Below are positions 37,400 through 46,336 of a stretch of DNA of 62,228 nucleotides, piece after piece (the stretch's first letter is position 1; the number at the start of each line of letters is the position of its first letter). The notes under the pieces were generated by a model. That model did not search any database and had not been told where the DNA came from. It was given only the letters and a program-made list of their open reading frames with translations. Source of the DNA: an uncultured Lachnospiraceae bacterium (GTDB lineage Bacteria > Bacillota > Clostridia > Lachnospirales > Lachnospiraceae); assembly GCA_910588215.1 (NCBI GenBank), contig CAJUQJ010000021.1, positions 1-62,228 of the forward strand. Reading direction: 5' to 3'. A program made the position numbers and the translations under genes.

Positions 37400-38005
37400 A
37401 TGAGTATGAATATTGTATGTCTGGATCTGGAGGGAGTGCTGGTGCCGGAGATTTGGATCGCTTTTGCAGAAGCCAGCGGGATACCGGAATTAAAGCGGAC
37501 TACCAGGGATGAGCCGGATTATGATAAGCTGATGCGCTGGCGAATCGGGGTGTTGAAAGAGCATGGATTGGGTCTGGAGGAGATACAGGCCACGATAGCT
37601 ACGATCGATCCGATTCCCGGGGCGAAAGAATTCCTGGATGAACTTCGCAGTCTGACGCAGGTGATCATCATCAGCGATACATTTAGGCAGTTTGCAGGAC
37701 CTCTTATGGAGAAGCTGGACTGGCCTACAATCTTCTGCAATTCTCTGGAAGTGGCTCCGGACGGTGAGATCACGGGATTCAAGATGAGGATCGAGAATTC
37801 CAAACTATCAACGGTGAAGGCACTGCAGTCTATTGGATTTGAGACCATTGCCGCCGGCGACAGTCATAACGATCTGGACATGATCCGGGCCAGCAAGGCG
37901 GGATTTTTGTTTAAGAGTACGGAGCAGATCATTCGGGAGAATCCGCAGTTCCCGGCTTATGAGACATATGAGGATCTGATGGCGGCGATTCGGCATGCGC
38001 TTTAA
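37400..38005 (+). CDS. thrH: ThrH, phosphoserine phosphatase/homoserine phosphotransferase
   Basis: A HAD-family enzyme of 201 residues that removes phosphate from phosphoserine and can transfer it to homoserine. The start CLDLEGVLVPEIWIAFAE and ELKRTTRDEPDYDKLM are characteristic of ThrH. HAD motifs: DLEGV (motif I), IIISDT (motif II) and AAGDSHNDLDM (motifs III/IV). AAGGAG precedes the ATG. ThrH can bypass ThrB in threonine synthesis, which is notable because hom and lysC are also in this window while no thrB is. The gene overlaps apbE by 11 bases. Confidence 0.9.
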   Translation: MSMNIVCLDLEGVLVPEIWIAFAEASGIPELKRTTRDEPDYDKLMRWRIGVLKEHGLGLEEIQATIATIDPIPGAKEFLDELRSLTQVIIISDTFRQFAGPLMEKLDWPTIFCNSLEVAPDGEITGFKMRIENSKLSTVKALQSIGFETIAAGDSHNDLDMIRASKAGFLFKSTEQIIRENPQFPAYETYEDLMAAIRHAL

Positions 38006-39059
38006 GAGATTTATATTTCGGTCAGTCCTGCTGGCCGTCACGCTGCCGCTGCTGACTGCCTGCAATCCCATACATGGCAGGACTGAGGCCTATTCAAAAT
38101 CTTTCTTTGCCATGGATACCTACATGACGTTCACCGTTTATGATGACAATGCGGAGGATGCCCGAGCGGCTTTAGCGTGCGCACAGGAAGAAATCGATGC
38201 ACTGGAAGCACTTATCGCCGTCACGGATGCACAAAGCGATATCTATGCAGTCAATCATGGCGGTGGACAGCCGGTGGCCATACAGGAGAGGACGGCCGAA
38301 CTGCTTTCCTTTGCACTGAGAATGGCGCAGGAGACGGGCGGCGCGCTGGAGCCGACGCTGTATCCGGTCCTGAGTGCATGGGGATTTACAACAGATGAGA
38401 ACAGGATTCCTCCCGGCGATCAGATCGACGGGCTTCTGGAATCGGTCGGATATGACAGGGTGCAGGTGACAGATGACGGCGTTACCATGGCGGATGGCAT
38501 GATGCTGGATCTGGGTTCCGTTGGAAAAGGATATGCGGGGGATCGGGCGGAACAGATCCTCAGGGAAAAAGGCATTGATTCGGCAGTTTTGGACATCGGC
38601 GGCAATATTCAGGCGGTGGGGACGAAGCCGGATGGCAGTGACTGGAAACTGGGGCTGCGCAGTCCTTTCGGGGAAGGAATATTCGGGACACTGCAGATCG
38701 CTGATAAAGCGGTCGTCACCTCGGGGAATTACGAGCGTTATTTTATTGGAGAGGACGGTGTCCGATACGGCCATATCCTGGATCCCAAGACGGGATATCC
38801 GGTAGATAACGGGTTGGCATCCGTGACGGTCATCGCCAAGGAGGGGAAGGTATGTGATGCACTGTCCACGGCGCTCTTTGTTATGGGCCTGGAGAATGCG
38901 GTGAGATACTGGAGATCCCGTCAGGAAGAGCAGCCTTTTGATATGATACTCGTGACGGAAGAAAAGGAAGTATATGTGACGGAAGAAATTAAAGACAGAT
39001 TTAACTTAATGAAGGAATATAGTTCTATGCCAGTTCATCAGATAGCTCTGTCGGAATAG
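37995..39059 (+). CDS. apbE: ApbE, FAD:protein FMN transferase lipoprotein
   Basis: A lipoprotein that attaches FMN to Thr residues of exported flavoproteins such as Rnf and Nqr subunits. The signal peptide ends in the lipobox LLTAC (Cys23). Family features are FFAMDTYMTFTVY, GGALEPTLYPVL, MLDLGSVGKGYAGD, LDIGGNIQAVG and GHILDPKTGYPVDNG, with a Mg site formed by Asp and Thr residues near DALSTALFVMG. The length, 354 residues, is usual. The ATG lies inside the last codons of thrH, so translation is probably coupled. A terminator follows at 39186. Confidence 0.92.
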   Translation: MRFKRFIFRSVLLAVTLPLLTACNPIHGRTEAYSKSFFAMDTYMTFTVYDDNAEDARAALACAQEEIDALEALIAVTDAQSDIYAVNHGGGQPVAIQERTAELLSFALRMAQETGGALEPTLYPVLSAWGFTTDENRIPPGDQIDGLLESVGYDRVQVTDDGVTMADGMMLDLGSVGKGYAGDRAEQILREKGIDSAVLDIGGNIQAVGTKPDGSDWKLGLRSPFGEGIFGTLQIADKAVVTSGNYERYFIGEDGVRYGHILDPKTGYPVDNGLASVTVIAKEGKVCDALSTALFVMGLENAVRYWRSRQEEQPFDMILVTEEKEVYVTEEIKDRFNLMKEYSSMPVHQIALSE

Positions 39060-39185
39060 GGAAAATAGTGGAGAATAAGGGAGAAAAGAAAAATTATATC
39101 GAGATTTAACTCTGTAGCATCTGGAAATTCAAACAAGTGGATCGAAGGGAAAGAAGACAAACGGAAGAATATGGACAGCAATAAA

Positions 39186-39220
39186 CTGCCGCTGTATCAG
39201 CAATGATACAACGGCAGCTT
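39186..39220 (+). terminator. Terminator after apbE
   Basis: CTGCCG-C-TGTATCA pairs with TGATACA-A-CGGCAG around a 4-nt loop, followed by CTTT. Confidence 0.7.
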
Positions 39221-39233
39221 TACGTAGTGTAAA

Positions 39234-39318
39234 AAGGTTGAATAAATTCTCTGATGAGCAATTTAGTTCAACAAACTGAACAAGTTCAGTTAGAATATGT
39301 GACGCTTCGGCATGGATG
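39234..39318 (+). repeat. Dispersed SD-ending repeat, copy 4 (85 nt)
   Basis: It starts AAGGTTGAATAAATT, keeps hairpins one and two and ends GACGCTTCGGCATGGATG, five bases before an ATG that does not open a credible gene. It lies between converging apbE and nhaC, so it serves no obvious gene. Confidence 0.85.
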
Positions 39319-39337
39319 TAAAGATGCAAAACACTCG

Positions 39338-40939
39338 TTATTCACGCTTCATATTCTTGATCACGAGTAGTGTGAGCAGTAATAATAGGATGCCCACCGG
39401 CATGGAGATCCATGCGCTCTGTGCGAAACCGGCTACGATATAGGTGATAAAGGAGATCGCGGCTACTACGATCACATAGGGCAGCTGTGTGGACACATGA
39501 TTGACGTGGTCACACTGCGCGCCGGCAGAAGCCATGATCGTGGTATCGGAGATGGGGGAGCAGTGATCGCCGCATACAGCGCCTGCCATACAGGCGGAGA
39601 TGGAGATGATCATCAACTGCGGATTGGAATTCATAAATACATCCACAACAATAGGGATGAGAATGCCAAACGTTCCCCAGGAAGTTCCGGTAGAGAAAGC
39701 GAGGAAACATGCCACGATGAAAATGATAGCCGGCAGGAAGTTCATGAAGGATCCCGCACTCTTATGTACGGCATCGGCTACGAAGGTCGCCGCGCCCAGT
39801 GAATCCGTCATGGCCTTCAGTGTCCAGGCAAAAGTAAGGATCAGGATAGCCGGGACCATGGCCTTGAAACCGTCAGGCAGACAGGCCATACAATCTTTGA
39901 AACTTAAGACTCTTCTGATCAGATAGATAATGATCGTCAGGAGCATGGCGCAGATGCTGCCAAGCGCAAGACCGACAGAGGCGTCGGAGTTGGAGAATGC
40001 TTCCACGAAACTCGCACCGTCAAAAAACTCACCCGTATAGATCATGCCGATGACACAGCATACGATCAACATGATGATGGGAATCAGCAGGTCGATCACT
40101 TTTCCTTTTAGATTTACGGTCTCTGTCTTCAGAGTGTCTTCTTTCTTACCGGTGGAGAACAGATCCCCTTTGAGGGCATTGGTTTCATGTGTTTTCATGG
40201 GGCCGAAATCTACCTTCATCAGTATCAGTGCGATCATCATGATGATAGTCAGGATCGCATAGAAGTTATAGGGAATGGCGCGGATAAAAATGGAGAATCC
40301 GTCTTCGCCCTCCACAAAACCGGAAACGGCTGCCGCCCAGGAAGAGATCGGTGCGATGATGCAGACAGGAGCCGCAGTGGCATCGATCAGATAGGCCAGC
40401 TTCGCGCGGGAAACTTTGTGCTCATCCGTAACGGGCTTCATGACGCTGCCCACGGTAAGACAGTTAAAATAATCATCGATAAAGATCAGTACGCCGAGTG
40501 CAACGGTGGCAAGCTGTGCGCCGGCTCTTGTCTTGATCTTCTCTCGGGCAAAATGGCCGAAGGCTGCGGAACCGCCTGCACGGTTCATCAGGCTGACCAT
40601 GGCGCCCAAGATCACGAGAAACACCAGGATACCTACATTATAGGCATCGGACAGGACGGAGACAAAGCCGTCGTTGAAAATGTGTGTGAGTGTCCCCTCG
40701 AAGGAGAAACCGGAATAGAACAGGCCGCCCACCAGAATACCGATGAACAGCGAACTGTAAACCTCTTTCGTGATCAGGGCCAATACGATCGCGACGATAG
40801 GCGGGATCAATGCCCAGAAAGTGGCATACATGGCAGGTGTGTACTCGGCCTGCGCATCTGCGGCAAACGCGGTAAGCGGCAGAAGCCCAAGACAGAGAAG
40901 CATAAGGCCTGCTCCTCGTAACAGTTTTTTCTTTTTCAT
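39338..40939 (-). CDS. NhaC-family Na+/H+ antiporter
   Basis: A 533-residue membrane protein with about 12 helices, exchanging Na+ or an organic substrate pair for H+. Recognisable are GVLIFIDDYFNCLTVGSVMKP (the family's DDYFN signature), APISSWAAAVSGF, FAWTLKAMTDSLGAA and ACMAGAVCGDHCSPISDTT. The N-terminus could be a cleavable signal (LLPLTAFA), followed by the first helix. I set the start at 40939, five bases after the GGAGG that ends a repeat copy; an ATG inside that repeat (40951) would add MEVQ and is rejected. Some members carry malate-lactate or amino acid exchange, so the substrate is open. Confidence 0.88.
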   Translation of the reverse strand: MKKKKLLRGAGLMLLCLGLLPLTAFAADAQAEYTPAMYATFWALIPPIVAIVLALITKEVYSSLFIGILVGGLFYSGFSFEGTLTHIFNDGFVSVLSDAYNVGILVFLVILGAMVSLMNRAGGSAAFGHFAREKIKTRAGAQLATVALGVLIFIDDYFNCLTVGSVMKPVTDEHKVSRAKLAYLIDATAAPVCIIAPISSWAAAVSGFVEGEDGFSIFIRAIPYNFYAILTIIMMIALILMKVDFGPMKTHETNALKGDLFSTGKKEDTLKTETVNLKGKVIDLLIPIIMLIVCCVIGMIYTGEFFDGASFVEAFSNSDASVGLALGSICAMLLTIIIYLIRRVLSFKDCMACLPDGFKAMVPAILILTFAWTLKAMTDSLGAATFVADAVHKSAGSFMNFLPAIIFIVACFLAFSTGTSWGTFGILIPIVVDVFMNSNPQLMIISISACMAGAVCGDHCSPISDTTIMASAGAQCDHVNHVSTQLPYVIVVAAISFITYIVAGFAQSAWISMPVGILLLLLTLLVIKNMKRE

Positions 40940-40944
40940 TTGTA

Positions 40945-41066
40945 CCTCCATTCCGAAGCGGTTTATGCTGAGGATGCGGGCAGAATTGCAGATTCTGCTC
41001 TGCGATCAATAGAATTTGTGACGCTTCGGCACAAATTCAAACTGAACTTGGTCAGTTTGGTGAACT
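40945..41066 (-). repeat. Dispersed SD-ending repeat, copy 5 (before nhaC)
   Basis: The only minus-strand copy. It ends GGAATGGAGG five bases before the nhaC ATG. The first module is missing or diverged. The fourth module has a different sequence (GCAGAAT / ATTCTGC) but still pairs, which suggests the hairpin itself is conserved. Confidence 0.8.
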
Positions 41067-41301
41067 ATCTTGCATAAAAATACATGAAAGTCATGTGGCA
41101 AGACAGATCTTTTTGTATGATTGCCGAAGTTAGTATACCATTGCTTACTGCATTTCACAAGAAAAAAGACATAATATATGAATATTTATGTAACATTGGG
41201 TGTGAAATGGAACTAACAGTGCAGCCCTATTATGTAAAGAGTCTGTTGCGTATCTTCAATCAAAAATACTGCACTTGCTGTAAGTAGAGGGGAGAGCAGA
41301 T
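41067..41301. other. Intergenic, nothing clearly supported
   Basis: About 235 bases upstream of the nhaC leader and the GH3 gene. CATGA/TCATG (41081-41096) forms a small hairpin. A plus-strand frame at 41084-41287 has no ribosome site and no motif. Confidence 0.3.
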
Positions 41302-41472
41302 ATGCAGAATGTAGAGTTTTTGGTTGCTATATCACCTGTTATTCTGGTACATTATGCTAAACGCCATGAGACGGGAAACAGGAGATGGATGAGATATACT
41401 GTTGAAATGCCTTATCAAGGTAATCTTATCGAGGGGAGCAGTATGTTAACATTAAGTAGAGAAATACATTAA
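41302..41472 (+). CDS. Possible small protein (56 aa)
   Basis: It begins MQNVEFLVAISPVILVHYAK and ends SMLTLSREIH. GGGGAG lies eight bases before the ATG and the stop is 22 bases before the GH3 start, so it could be the first gene of that unit. The N-terminus is mildly hydrophobic. No family recognised; it may be spurious. Confidence 0.35.
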   Translation: MQNVEFLVAISPVILVHYAKRHETGNRRWMRYTVEMPYQGNLIEGSSMLTLSREIH

Positions 41473-41494
41473 TGAAGAAGTAGGAGGGTATCGT

Positions 41495-43597
41495 ATGACG
41501 AGAGAAGAGGCGAGAAAGAGAGCGTCTGAACTGGTGGAGCAGATGACAGTGGAGGAGCGTGTGGGGCAGCTTCGGTATGAGGCGCCGGCCATAGAGCGGC
41601 TTGGCATTCCGGCCTATAACTGGTGGGGAGAGGGCCTGCACGGTGTGGCCAGAGCAGGGACGGCGACAGTGTTCCCACAGGCGATCGGTATCGCGGCGGC
41701 ATTTGACGAAGAGCTGACAGGCAAGATTGGGGAATGCGTGGCCACTGAGGGCAGGGCGAAATACAATGAGTATTCTGCCCACAATGACAGGGATATCTAT
41801 AAAGGGCTTACGTTCTGGTCGCCGAATGTCAATATTTTCCGGGATCCCAGATGGGGAAGGGGACATGAGACCTATGGAGAGGATCCTTATCTGACTTCCA
41901 GACTGGGTGTTGCTTTCGTCAAGGGCCTGCAGGGAGATGGTGAGGTCATGAAGGCGGCGGCGTGCGCGAAGCATTTCGCGGTGCATTCCGGACCGGAGGC
42001 GCTGCGCCATGAGTTTAATGCAAAGGCCGACCCGAAAGATATGGAGGAAACATATCTGCCTGCATTCGAGGCGCTTGTCAAAGAAGCGCATGTGGAGGCG
42101 GTGATGGGCGCTTATAACAGGACGAACGGGGAGCCTTGCTGCGGAAGTGAGACATTGATTCGTGGCATTTTGCGTGGAAAGTGGAATTTCGAGGGACATT
42201 TTGTGTCGGATTGCTGGGCGATCAGAGATTTTCATGAGCATCATATGGTGACCGCAACACCGGAACAGTCTGCCGCTATGGCGTTGAATGCAGGATGCGA
42301 TCTGAACTGTGGTGTGACTTATCTGCATCTGCTGGAGGCGCTTAAGCAGGGGCTGGTGACGGAAGAAAGCATCACGGAGGCGGCGGTGCGCCTTTTTACG
42401 ACCAGATTCTTGTTGGGACTTTTTGATGAAAGTGAATATGATAAACTCGACTATGAGGTGGTGGAGTGTGAAGAGCATATCGCGCTGGCAGACCGGGCAG
42501 CCAGGGAGAGTATCGTCCTGCTCAAGAATGACGGCATCTTGCCTCTGAATGTGGATAAGCTTAAGACCATCGGCGTGATCGGCCCCAATGCGGACAGCCG
42601 TAAGCCGTTGGTTGGCAATTACCATGGGACCTCATCGGAGTATATCACGGTTGCGGAAGGCATCCGGGATCATGTGGGTGGTAAGGTAAGAGTCCTGTTC
42701 TCAGAAGGCTGCGGGCTGTTCGAGGATAAGACGGAAGCATTGGCTTTTGCCGGGGACAGGCTTGCAGAAGCCAGGATCGTTGCGGAACACAGTGACGTGG
42801 TGGTGCTGTGTCTGGGACTGGATGAGACGCTGGAAGGAGAAGAGGGAGATACCGGTAACAGCTATGCTTCCGGAGACAAAACGGACTTGCTGCTTCCGAA
42901 GCCCCAGAGGGATCTGATGGAGGCAGTTGCTTCCGTGGGCAAACCGGTAGTTCTGTGCCTGATGACAGGAAGTGCTATGGATCTGCGTTATGCGACAGAG
43001 CATTTTAACGCTGTCGTGCAATTATGGTATCCAGGTGCCAGAGGCGGCAGAAACGCGGCAAAGATTCTGTTCGGAGCGGTGTCTCCGTCGGGGAAGCTGC
43101 CGGTGACCTTCTATGAGGACAGTGACAGACTGCCGGAATTTACCGATTATCGTATGGCAGGCAGGACATATCGTTATATGGAAGAAAAGGCGCAGTACCC
43201 GTTTGGATTTGGTCTCACCTACGGGGATGTGGCAGTGACGGCAGCAGAACTTGCCGGAACCGACAGGGAAGAAATATCTATAAAAGTAACTTTGCAGAAT
43301 AAGGGACAGCGAGACACAGATGATGTGGTTCAGATTTATATTAAGAATACGGATTCGGCACATGCTTTGAAGAACCCTGCACTCTGTGCATTCAAACGGG
43401 TTCATGTTAAGGCAGGAGAGACGGTGCAGACGGTACTGCAGATCGCGCCGAGGGCCTTTACGGTAGTGACGCCGGAAGGAGAGCGGATGATGGACGGTAA
43501 ATGCTTTGAGCTGTATGCCGCTACTTTCCAGCCGGATGAGCGGAGTCAGGAACTGCTGGGGAGAGAGGCCGTGAAGGTACCTCTTTGCTTTCTGTAA
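41495..43597 (+). CDS. GH3 beta-xylosidase-like enzyme
   Basis: A standard-order GH3 enzyme of 700 residues in the xylosidase/arabinosidase branch, marked by IPAYNWWGEGLHGVARAG, NVNIFRDPRWGRGHETYGEDP and CAKHFAVHSGPEALRHEFNA. The nucleophile is D239 in FVSDCWAIRDFH. The alpha/beta sandwich has ESIVLLKNDGILPLN and the FnIII domain follows PFGFGLTYGD. No signal peptide, so it hydrolyses imported oligosaccharides. AGGAGG lies eight bases before the ATG at 41495. It is followed, after a repeat copy, by a GH29 gene, which suggests use of fucosylated or xyloglucan-type glycans, an inference only. Confidence 0.92.
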   Translation: MTREEARKRASELVEQMTVEERVGQLRYEAPAIERLGIPAYNWWGEGLHGVARAGTATVFPQAIGIAAAFDEELTGKIGECVATEGRAKYNEYSAHNDRDIYKGLTFWSPNVNIFRDPRWGRGHETYGEDPYLTSRLGVAFVKGLQGDGEVMKAAACAKHFAVHSGPEALRHEFNAKADPKDMEETYLPAFEALVKEAHVEAVMGAYNRTNGEPCCGSETLIRGILRGKWNFEGHFVSDCWAIRDFHEHHMVTATPEQSAAMALNAGCDLNCGVTYLHLLEALKQGLVTEESITEAAVRLFTTRFLLGLFDESEYDKLDYEVVECEEHIALADRAARESIVLLKNDGILPLNVDKLKTIGVIGPNADSRKPLVGNYHGTSSEYITVAEGIRDHVGGKVRVLFSEGCGLFEDKTEALAFAGDRLAEARIVAEHSDVVVLCLGLDETLEGEEGDTGNSYASGDKTDLLLPKPQRDLMEAVASVGKPVVLCLMTGSAMDLRYATEHFNAVVQLWYPGARGGRNAAKILFGAVSPSGKLPVTFYEDSDRLPEFTDYRMAGRTYRYMEEKAQYPFGFGLTYGDVAVTAAELAGTDREEISIKVTLQNKGQRDTDDVVQIYIKNTDSAHALKNPALCAFKRVHVKAGETVQTVLQIAPRAFTVVTPEGERMMDGKCFELYAATFQPDERSQELLGREAVKVPLCFL

Positions 43598-43632
43598 TTG
43601 ACGCGTCTTATATAAAAGGGCAGGAGGGATGA

Positions 43633-43730
43633 AAGGTTGGATCAATTTTCCGGTGGGCAATTTGGTTCAACAGACTGTACAAGTTCAGTTAGCAATGTCA
43701 GCTAGAGTTTATAACGCTTCGGAATGGAGG
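43633..43730 (+). repeat. Dispersed SD-ending repeat, copy 6 (before GH29)
   Basis: A diverged copy of 98 nt starting AAGGTTGGATCAATT and ending CGCTTCGGAATGGAGG, seven bases before the GH29 start codon. The loop sequence differs (TTCCGGTGGGC instead of CTCTGATGAGC) while the stem CAATT/AATTTG is partly kept. Confidence 0.75.
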
Positions 43731-43737
43731 AAAATGT

Positions 43738-45219
43738 ATGGCAAAAGCGTATGACATGAAACCGTATCTTAGTGAGATTGAAAAAGTGATACAGGAAGGT
43801 CCGTACAAGGACAGCTGGGAGTCATTATCGGAATATCAGGTTCCGAACTGGTATGAAAAGAAGAAATTCGGGATTTTCATTCATTGGGGTGTATTTTGCG
43901 TTCCGGCATTCGGCAGTGAATGGTATCCGAGGAATATGTATATTCAGGGCGAGAAGGAATATCAGCATCATATTGAGACATACGGACAGCACAAGGAATT
44001 CGGGTATAAGGATTTCATACCGCTGTTCAAGGCTGAGAAATTTGATCCGGAGGCGTGGGCAGAGCTGTTCAAACAGGCAGGAGCAGAGTATGTTGTGCCC
44101 GTTGCGGAGCATCATGACGGATTTCAGATGTACCGAAGTCAGATATCCGAGTGGAATGCATGGGATAAGGGACCCAAGAGGGACATACTCGGGGAACTGC
44201 GGGAGTCGTTTGCCAAGAAAGACCTTATTCTGGGCGCTTCTTCCCACCGTATTGAACACTGGTTTTTTCTGAGTCATGGCAGAGAATTTGACAGTGATAT
44301 CAAAGAGCCGCTGGAACGCGGAGATCTCTACTGGCCGTCGATGCCGGAAGCGGATCATCATGATATCTTCAGTCATCCCGTACCGACGGAAGAGTTCCTG
44401 CAGGATTGGCTTGTGCGGACTTGTGAACTGATAGATGAATATCGGCCGAAGATCCTCTACTTTGACTGGTGGATCCAGCATTCCAGTGCAAAACCATATA
44501 TAAAGAAGCTGGCGGCTTACTATTATAACAGGGCGGCCCAATGGGGAGAGCAGGTTGTGATCAACTATAAGCATGATGCCTATCTCTTCGGGACGGCAGT
44601 GCCGGATGTGGAAAGGGGTCAGTTCGCTGATATGAAGCAGTACAGCTGGCAGACGGACACGGCGATCGCATTGAATTCCTGGGGATATACGGAGAATAAC
44701 GTTTACCGTTCTGCCAGCGACATATTGTGTGACCTGGTGGACATCGTGAGCAAGAATGGCCGGCTGCTTCTGAATGTCGGACCAAGAGCAGACGGTTTGA
44801 TCTCCGAAGAGGAGACGAAGATTCTTAGGCAGATTGGGGATTGGCTTACGGTGAATGGAGAAGCGATTTACGGATCGAAACCATGGAGAGTTTTTGGGGA
44901 AGGGCCCACGCAGATCGTCGAAGGGCAATTCTCGGACGGTATCAAGAAGAATTTCACCAGCCAGGATTTCCGCTTTACGATCAAAGGAGGGAAATTGTAT
45001 ATCATTGCACTGAAATGCAGTGAGACAGGCAAGTACTGCGTGAAATCTCTGGGGATACGCGATGCATCGAGAGTAGCCAATTTTAGCGGGATCATTAAGA
45101 AAGTCGAGATACTTGGATCTGACCGGGAACCTGTATGGGAGCGGGACGAAGAGGGATTGCAGATCTCTTCTGATATCAGGAGTGATATGCCGGTGGTATT
45201 CAGAGTGACAATAGAATAA
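43738..45219 (+). CDS. GH29 alpha-L-fucosidase
   Basis: A retaining alpha-L-fucosidase of 493 residues. The family start KKFGIFIHWGVFCVPAFGSEW is followed by VPVAEHHDGFQMYRS. The nucleophile Asp is in ILYFDWWIQ near 244, and NGRLLLNVGPRADG closes the barrel. A C-terminal beta-sandwich follows. No signal peptide, so the substrate is taken up first. The ATG at 43738 uses the GGAGG at the end of a repeat copy; an ATG four bases earlier opens only a six-codon frame. A terminator follows at 45235. Confidence 0.93.
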   Translation: MAKAYDMKPYLSEIEKVIQEGPYKDSWESLSEYQVPNWYEKKKFGIFIHWGVFCVPAFGSEWYPRNMYIQGEKEYQHHIETYGQHKEFGYKDFIPLFKAEKFDPEAWAELFKQAGAEYVVPVAEHHDGFQMYRSQISEWNAWDKGPKRDILGELRESFAKKDLILGASSHRIEHWFFLSHGREFDSDIKEPLERGDLYWPSMPEADHHDIFSHPVPTEEFLQDWLVRTCELIDEYRPKILYFDWWIQHSSAKPYIKKLAAYYYNRAAQWGEQVVINYKHDAYLFGTAVPDVERGQFADMKQYSWQTDTAIALNSWGYTENNVYRSASDILCDLVDIVSKNGRLLLNVGPRADGLISEEETKILRQIGDWLTVNGEAIYGSKPWRVFGEGPTQIVEGQFSDGIKKNFTSQDFRFTIKGGKLYIIALKCSETGKYCVKSLGIRDASRVANFSGIIKKVEILGSDREPVWERDEEGLQISSDIRSDMPVVFRVTIE

Positions 45220-45234
45220 CTGATCTTATTTCAA

Positions 45235-45271
45235 GGGAGTCTGTTGATCATATGTATGACAGACTCTCTTT
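45235..45271 (+). terminator. Terminator after the fucosidase gene
   Basis: GGGAGTCTGT / ACAGACTCTC with a 14-nt loop and TTT, 16 bases after the stop. Confidence 0.7.
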
Positions 45272-45332
45272 ATCTGTGTGCGCTTCGCTCATGAATAGCG
45301 AGCATATTATACTTGCACTGTACTTTTCATAG

Positions 45333-45372
45333 TCTGCTCACGCCCTCGGCGTAAAGCGCTTTGGAATGGAGG
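45333..45372 (+). repeat. Dispersed SD-ending repeat, copy 7 (3' fragment)
   Basis: Only the last module is present: TCTGCTCACG then CGGCGTAAAGCGC and TTTGGAATGGAGG. The next gene starts 110 bases further on, so this fragment gives no ribosome site. Confidence 0.6.
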
Positions 45373-45482
45373 AAAGACTGAATAATTTATAGCAATATAG
45401 TCCGATTTATAGGACATAAATTATGCTATTATGGCATTTATCAGGCAGTCATCATAAACATAACAGGTAAGAAGGGGGATTT

Positions 45483-45842
45483 ATGTCTAACAGGAAATTT
45501 ATACTATATTCGTTTGTATTGGGAATGATCATTATCTTTTGTGTGAGAGAAACGACACTGCATATGGAGAACGAGCAACTTACGGAGGAGAAACATTACT
45601 ATTCAATGTTGGAACAGGAGTATACACAGAGTACGAGGGCGGTATTGGAACAGGAAGGTTTCGGTAACTGTGGAGTATCGATGACCAAGGTGACAAATAT
45701 AGATGGCAGCAGAGAATATATGGTTCGCATTTATCATAGAAGATTGGAACGTATGTCCGAGATGGATAAGAGTATTTTGAAGGACAGGCTGGCACACTCA
45801 GAATTCAGGCATGATGTATGTACATTTCAATATGATCTATAA
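45483..45842 (+). CDS. Small membrane-anchored protein (119 aa)
   Basis: One N-terminal membrane helix (FILYSFVLGMIIIFCV) followed by an extracytoplasmic or cytoplasmic domain of about 95 residues with a coiled-coil-like start (MENEQLTEEKHYYSMLEQEY) and a beta-alpha end (REYMVRIYHRRLERM, FRHDVCTFQYDL). No family recognised. GGGGGAT lies before the ATG at 45483. It ends three bases before an SOS-type promoter, so it is likely a separate unit. Confidence 0.65.
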   Translation: MSNRKFILYSFVLGMIIIFCVRETTLHMENEQLTEEKHYYSMLEQEYTQSTRAVLEQEGFGNCGVSMTKVTNIDGSREYMVRIYHRRLERMSEMDKSILKDRLAHSEFRHDVCTFQYDL

Positions 45843-45845
45843 AGA

Positions 45846-45898
45846 TTGACAAAACGGAACATTTGTTCTATTCTATTTAACATACAGAACGTTTGTTC
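45846..45898 (+). promoter_or_regulatory. SOS-type promoter with two LexA boxes
   Basis: TTGACA at 45846-45851 and TATTCT at 45869-45874, spacing 17. GAACATTTGTTC fills the spacer at 45857-45868 and GAACGTTTGTTC lies at 45887-45898. Both match the Gram-positive LexA box GAAC-N4-GTTC exactly. Two boxes at one promoter are typical of lexA or strongly damage-induced genes, yet no lexA follows. The repeat copy 8 begins 39 bases downstream. Confidence 0.85.
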
Positions 45899-45936
45899 TC
45901 GTGTTTGAAATCAAGAGAAATCGCCTCCGAAGCTGT

Positions 45937-46111
45937 AAGGTTGAATAAATTCTCTGATGAGCAATTTAGTTCAACAAACTGAACAAGTTCAGTTAGAATT
46001 TGTGCCGAAACGTCACAAATTCTATTGATCGCAGAGCAAAATCGGAGTATTCCTTCGGAAAACTCCTAAATTCTGCTCACGTTCTCAGCGTAAAACGCTT
46101 CGGAATGGAGG
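45937..46111 (+). repeat. Dispersed SD-ending repeat, copy 8 (full length, 175 nt)
   Basis: All five modules: GTTGAA-type hairpin with loop CTCTGATGAGC; CTGAAC-AA-GTTCAG; AATTTGTGCCGAAACGTCACAAATT split by its loop; GGAGTATTCCTTCGGAAAACTCC region; and AGCGT-AAA-ACGCT with TTCGGAATGGAGG. An ATG follows after five bases. Confidence 0.9.
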
Positions 46112-46116
46112 TAAAA

Positions 46117-46173
46117 ATGACAATGATCCATGGTGACCGGTCCTGTACTCCGCTGCAAGACATCCGGTCGTGA
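46117..46173 (+). other. Possible 18-codon leader ORF
   Basis: ATG five bases after the repeat's GGAGG opens MTMIHGDRSCTPLQDIRS. It may be a leader peptide or chance. The following 160 bases to 46336 hold no gene but contain CTAAGTAAGAATAC and CACACTTAGTATAG stretches that can pair (ACTAAG / CTTAGT). Confidence 0.3.
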
Positions 46174-46336
46174 AAGCTGAGGTTTCAGACGATCGTTTGT
46201 AGCACAATAAATTTCATGAGTATAAGGGAATGACTTTTTTCTGGTTTGGGATTATACTAAGTAAGAATACGGTCTGATAGGAAGGCCACACTTAGTATAG
46301 GAACTGTTTTTCTATGCAGACAGATTGGAGAAGAAT

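Noticed and set aside
40940..40951. Longer start of nhaC (MEVQ...)
   Set aside because: That ATG is the ATGGAGG of the repeat's own Shine-Dalgarno. Similar false extensions occur before mod, the 64-aa gene and the GT2 gene.
45937..46030. Hammerhead ribozyme in the repeat (CTGATGAG followed by CCGAAACGTC)
   Set aside because: The GAAA is GAAG or absent in other copies, and there is no room for stem III between CGAAAC and GUC. The bases are better explained by the AATTTGTG/CACAAATT hairpin.
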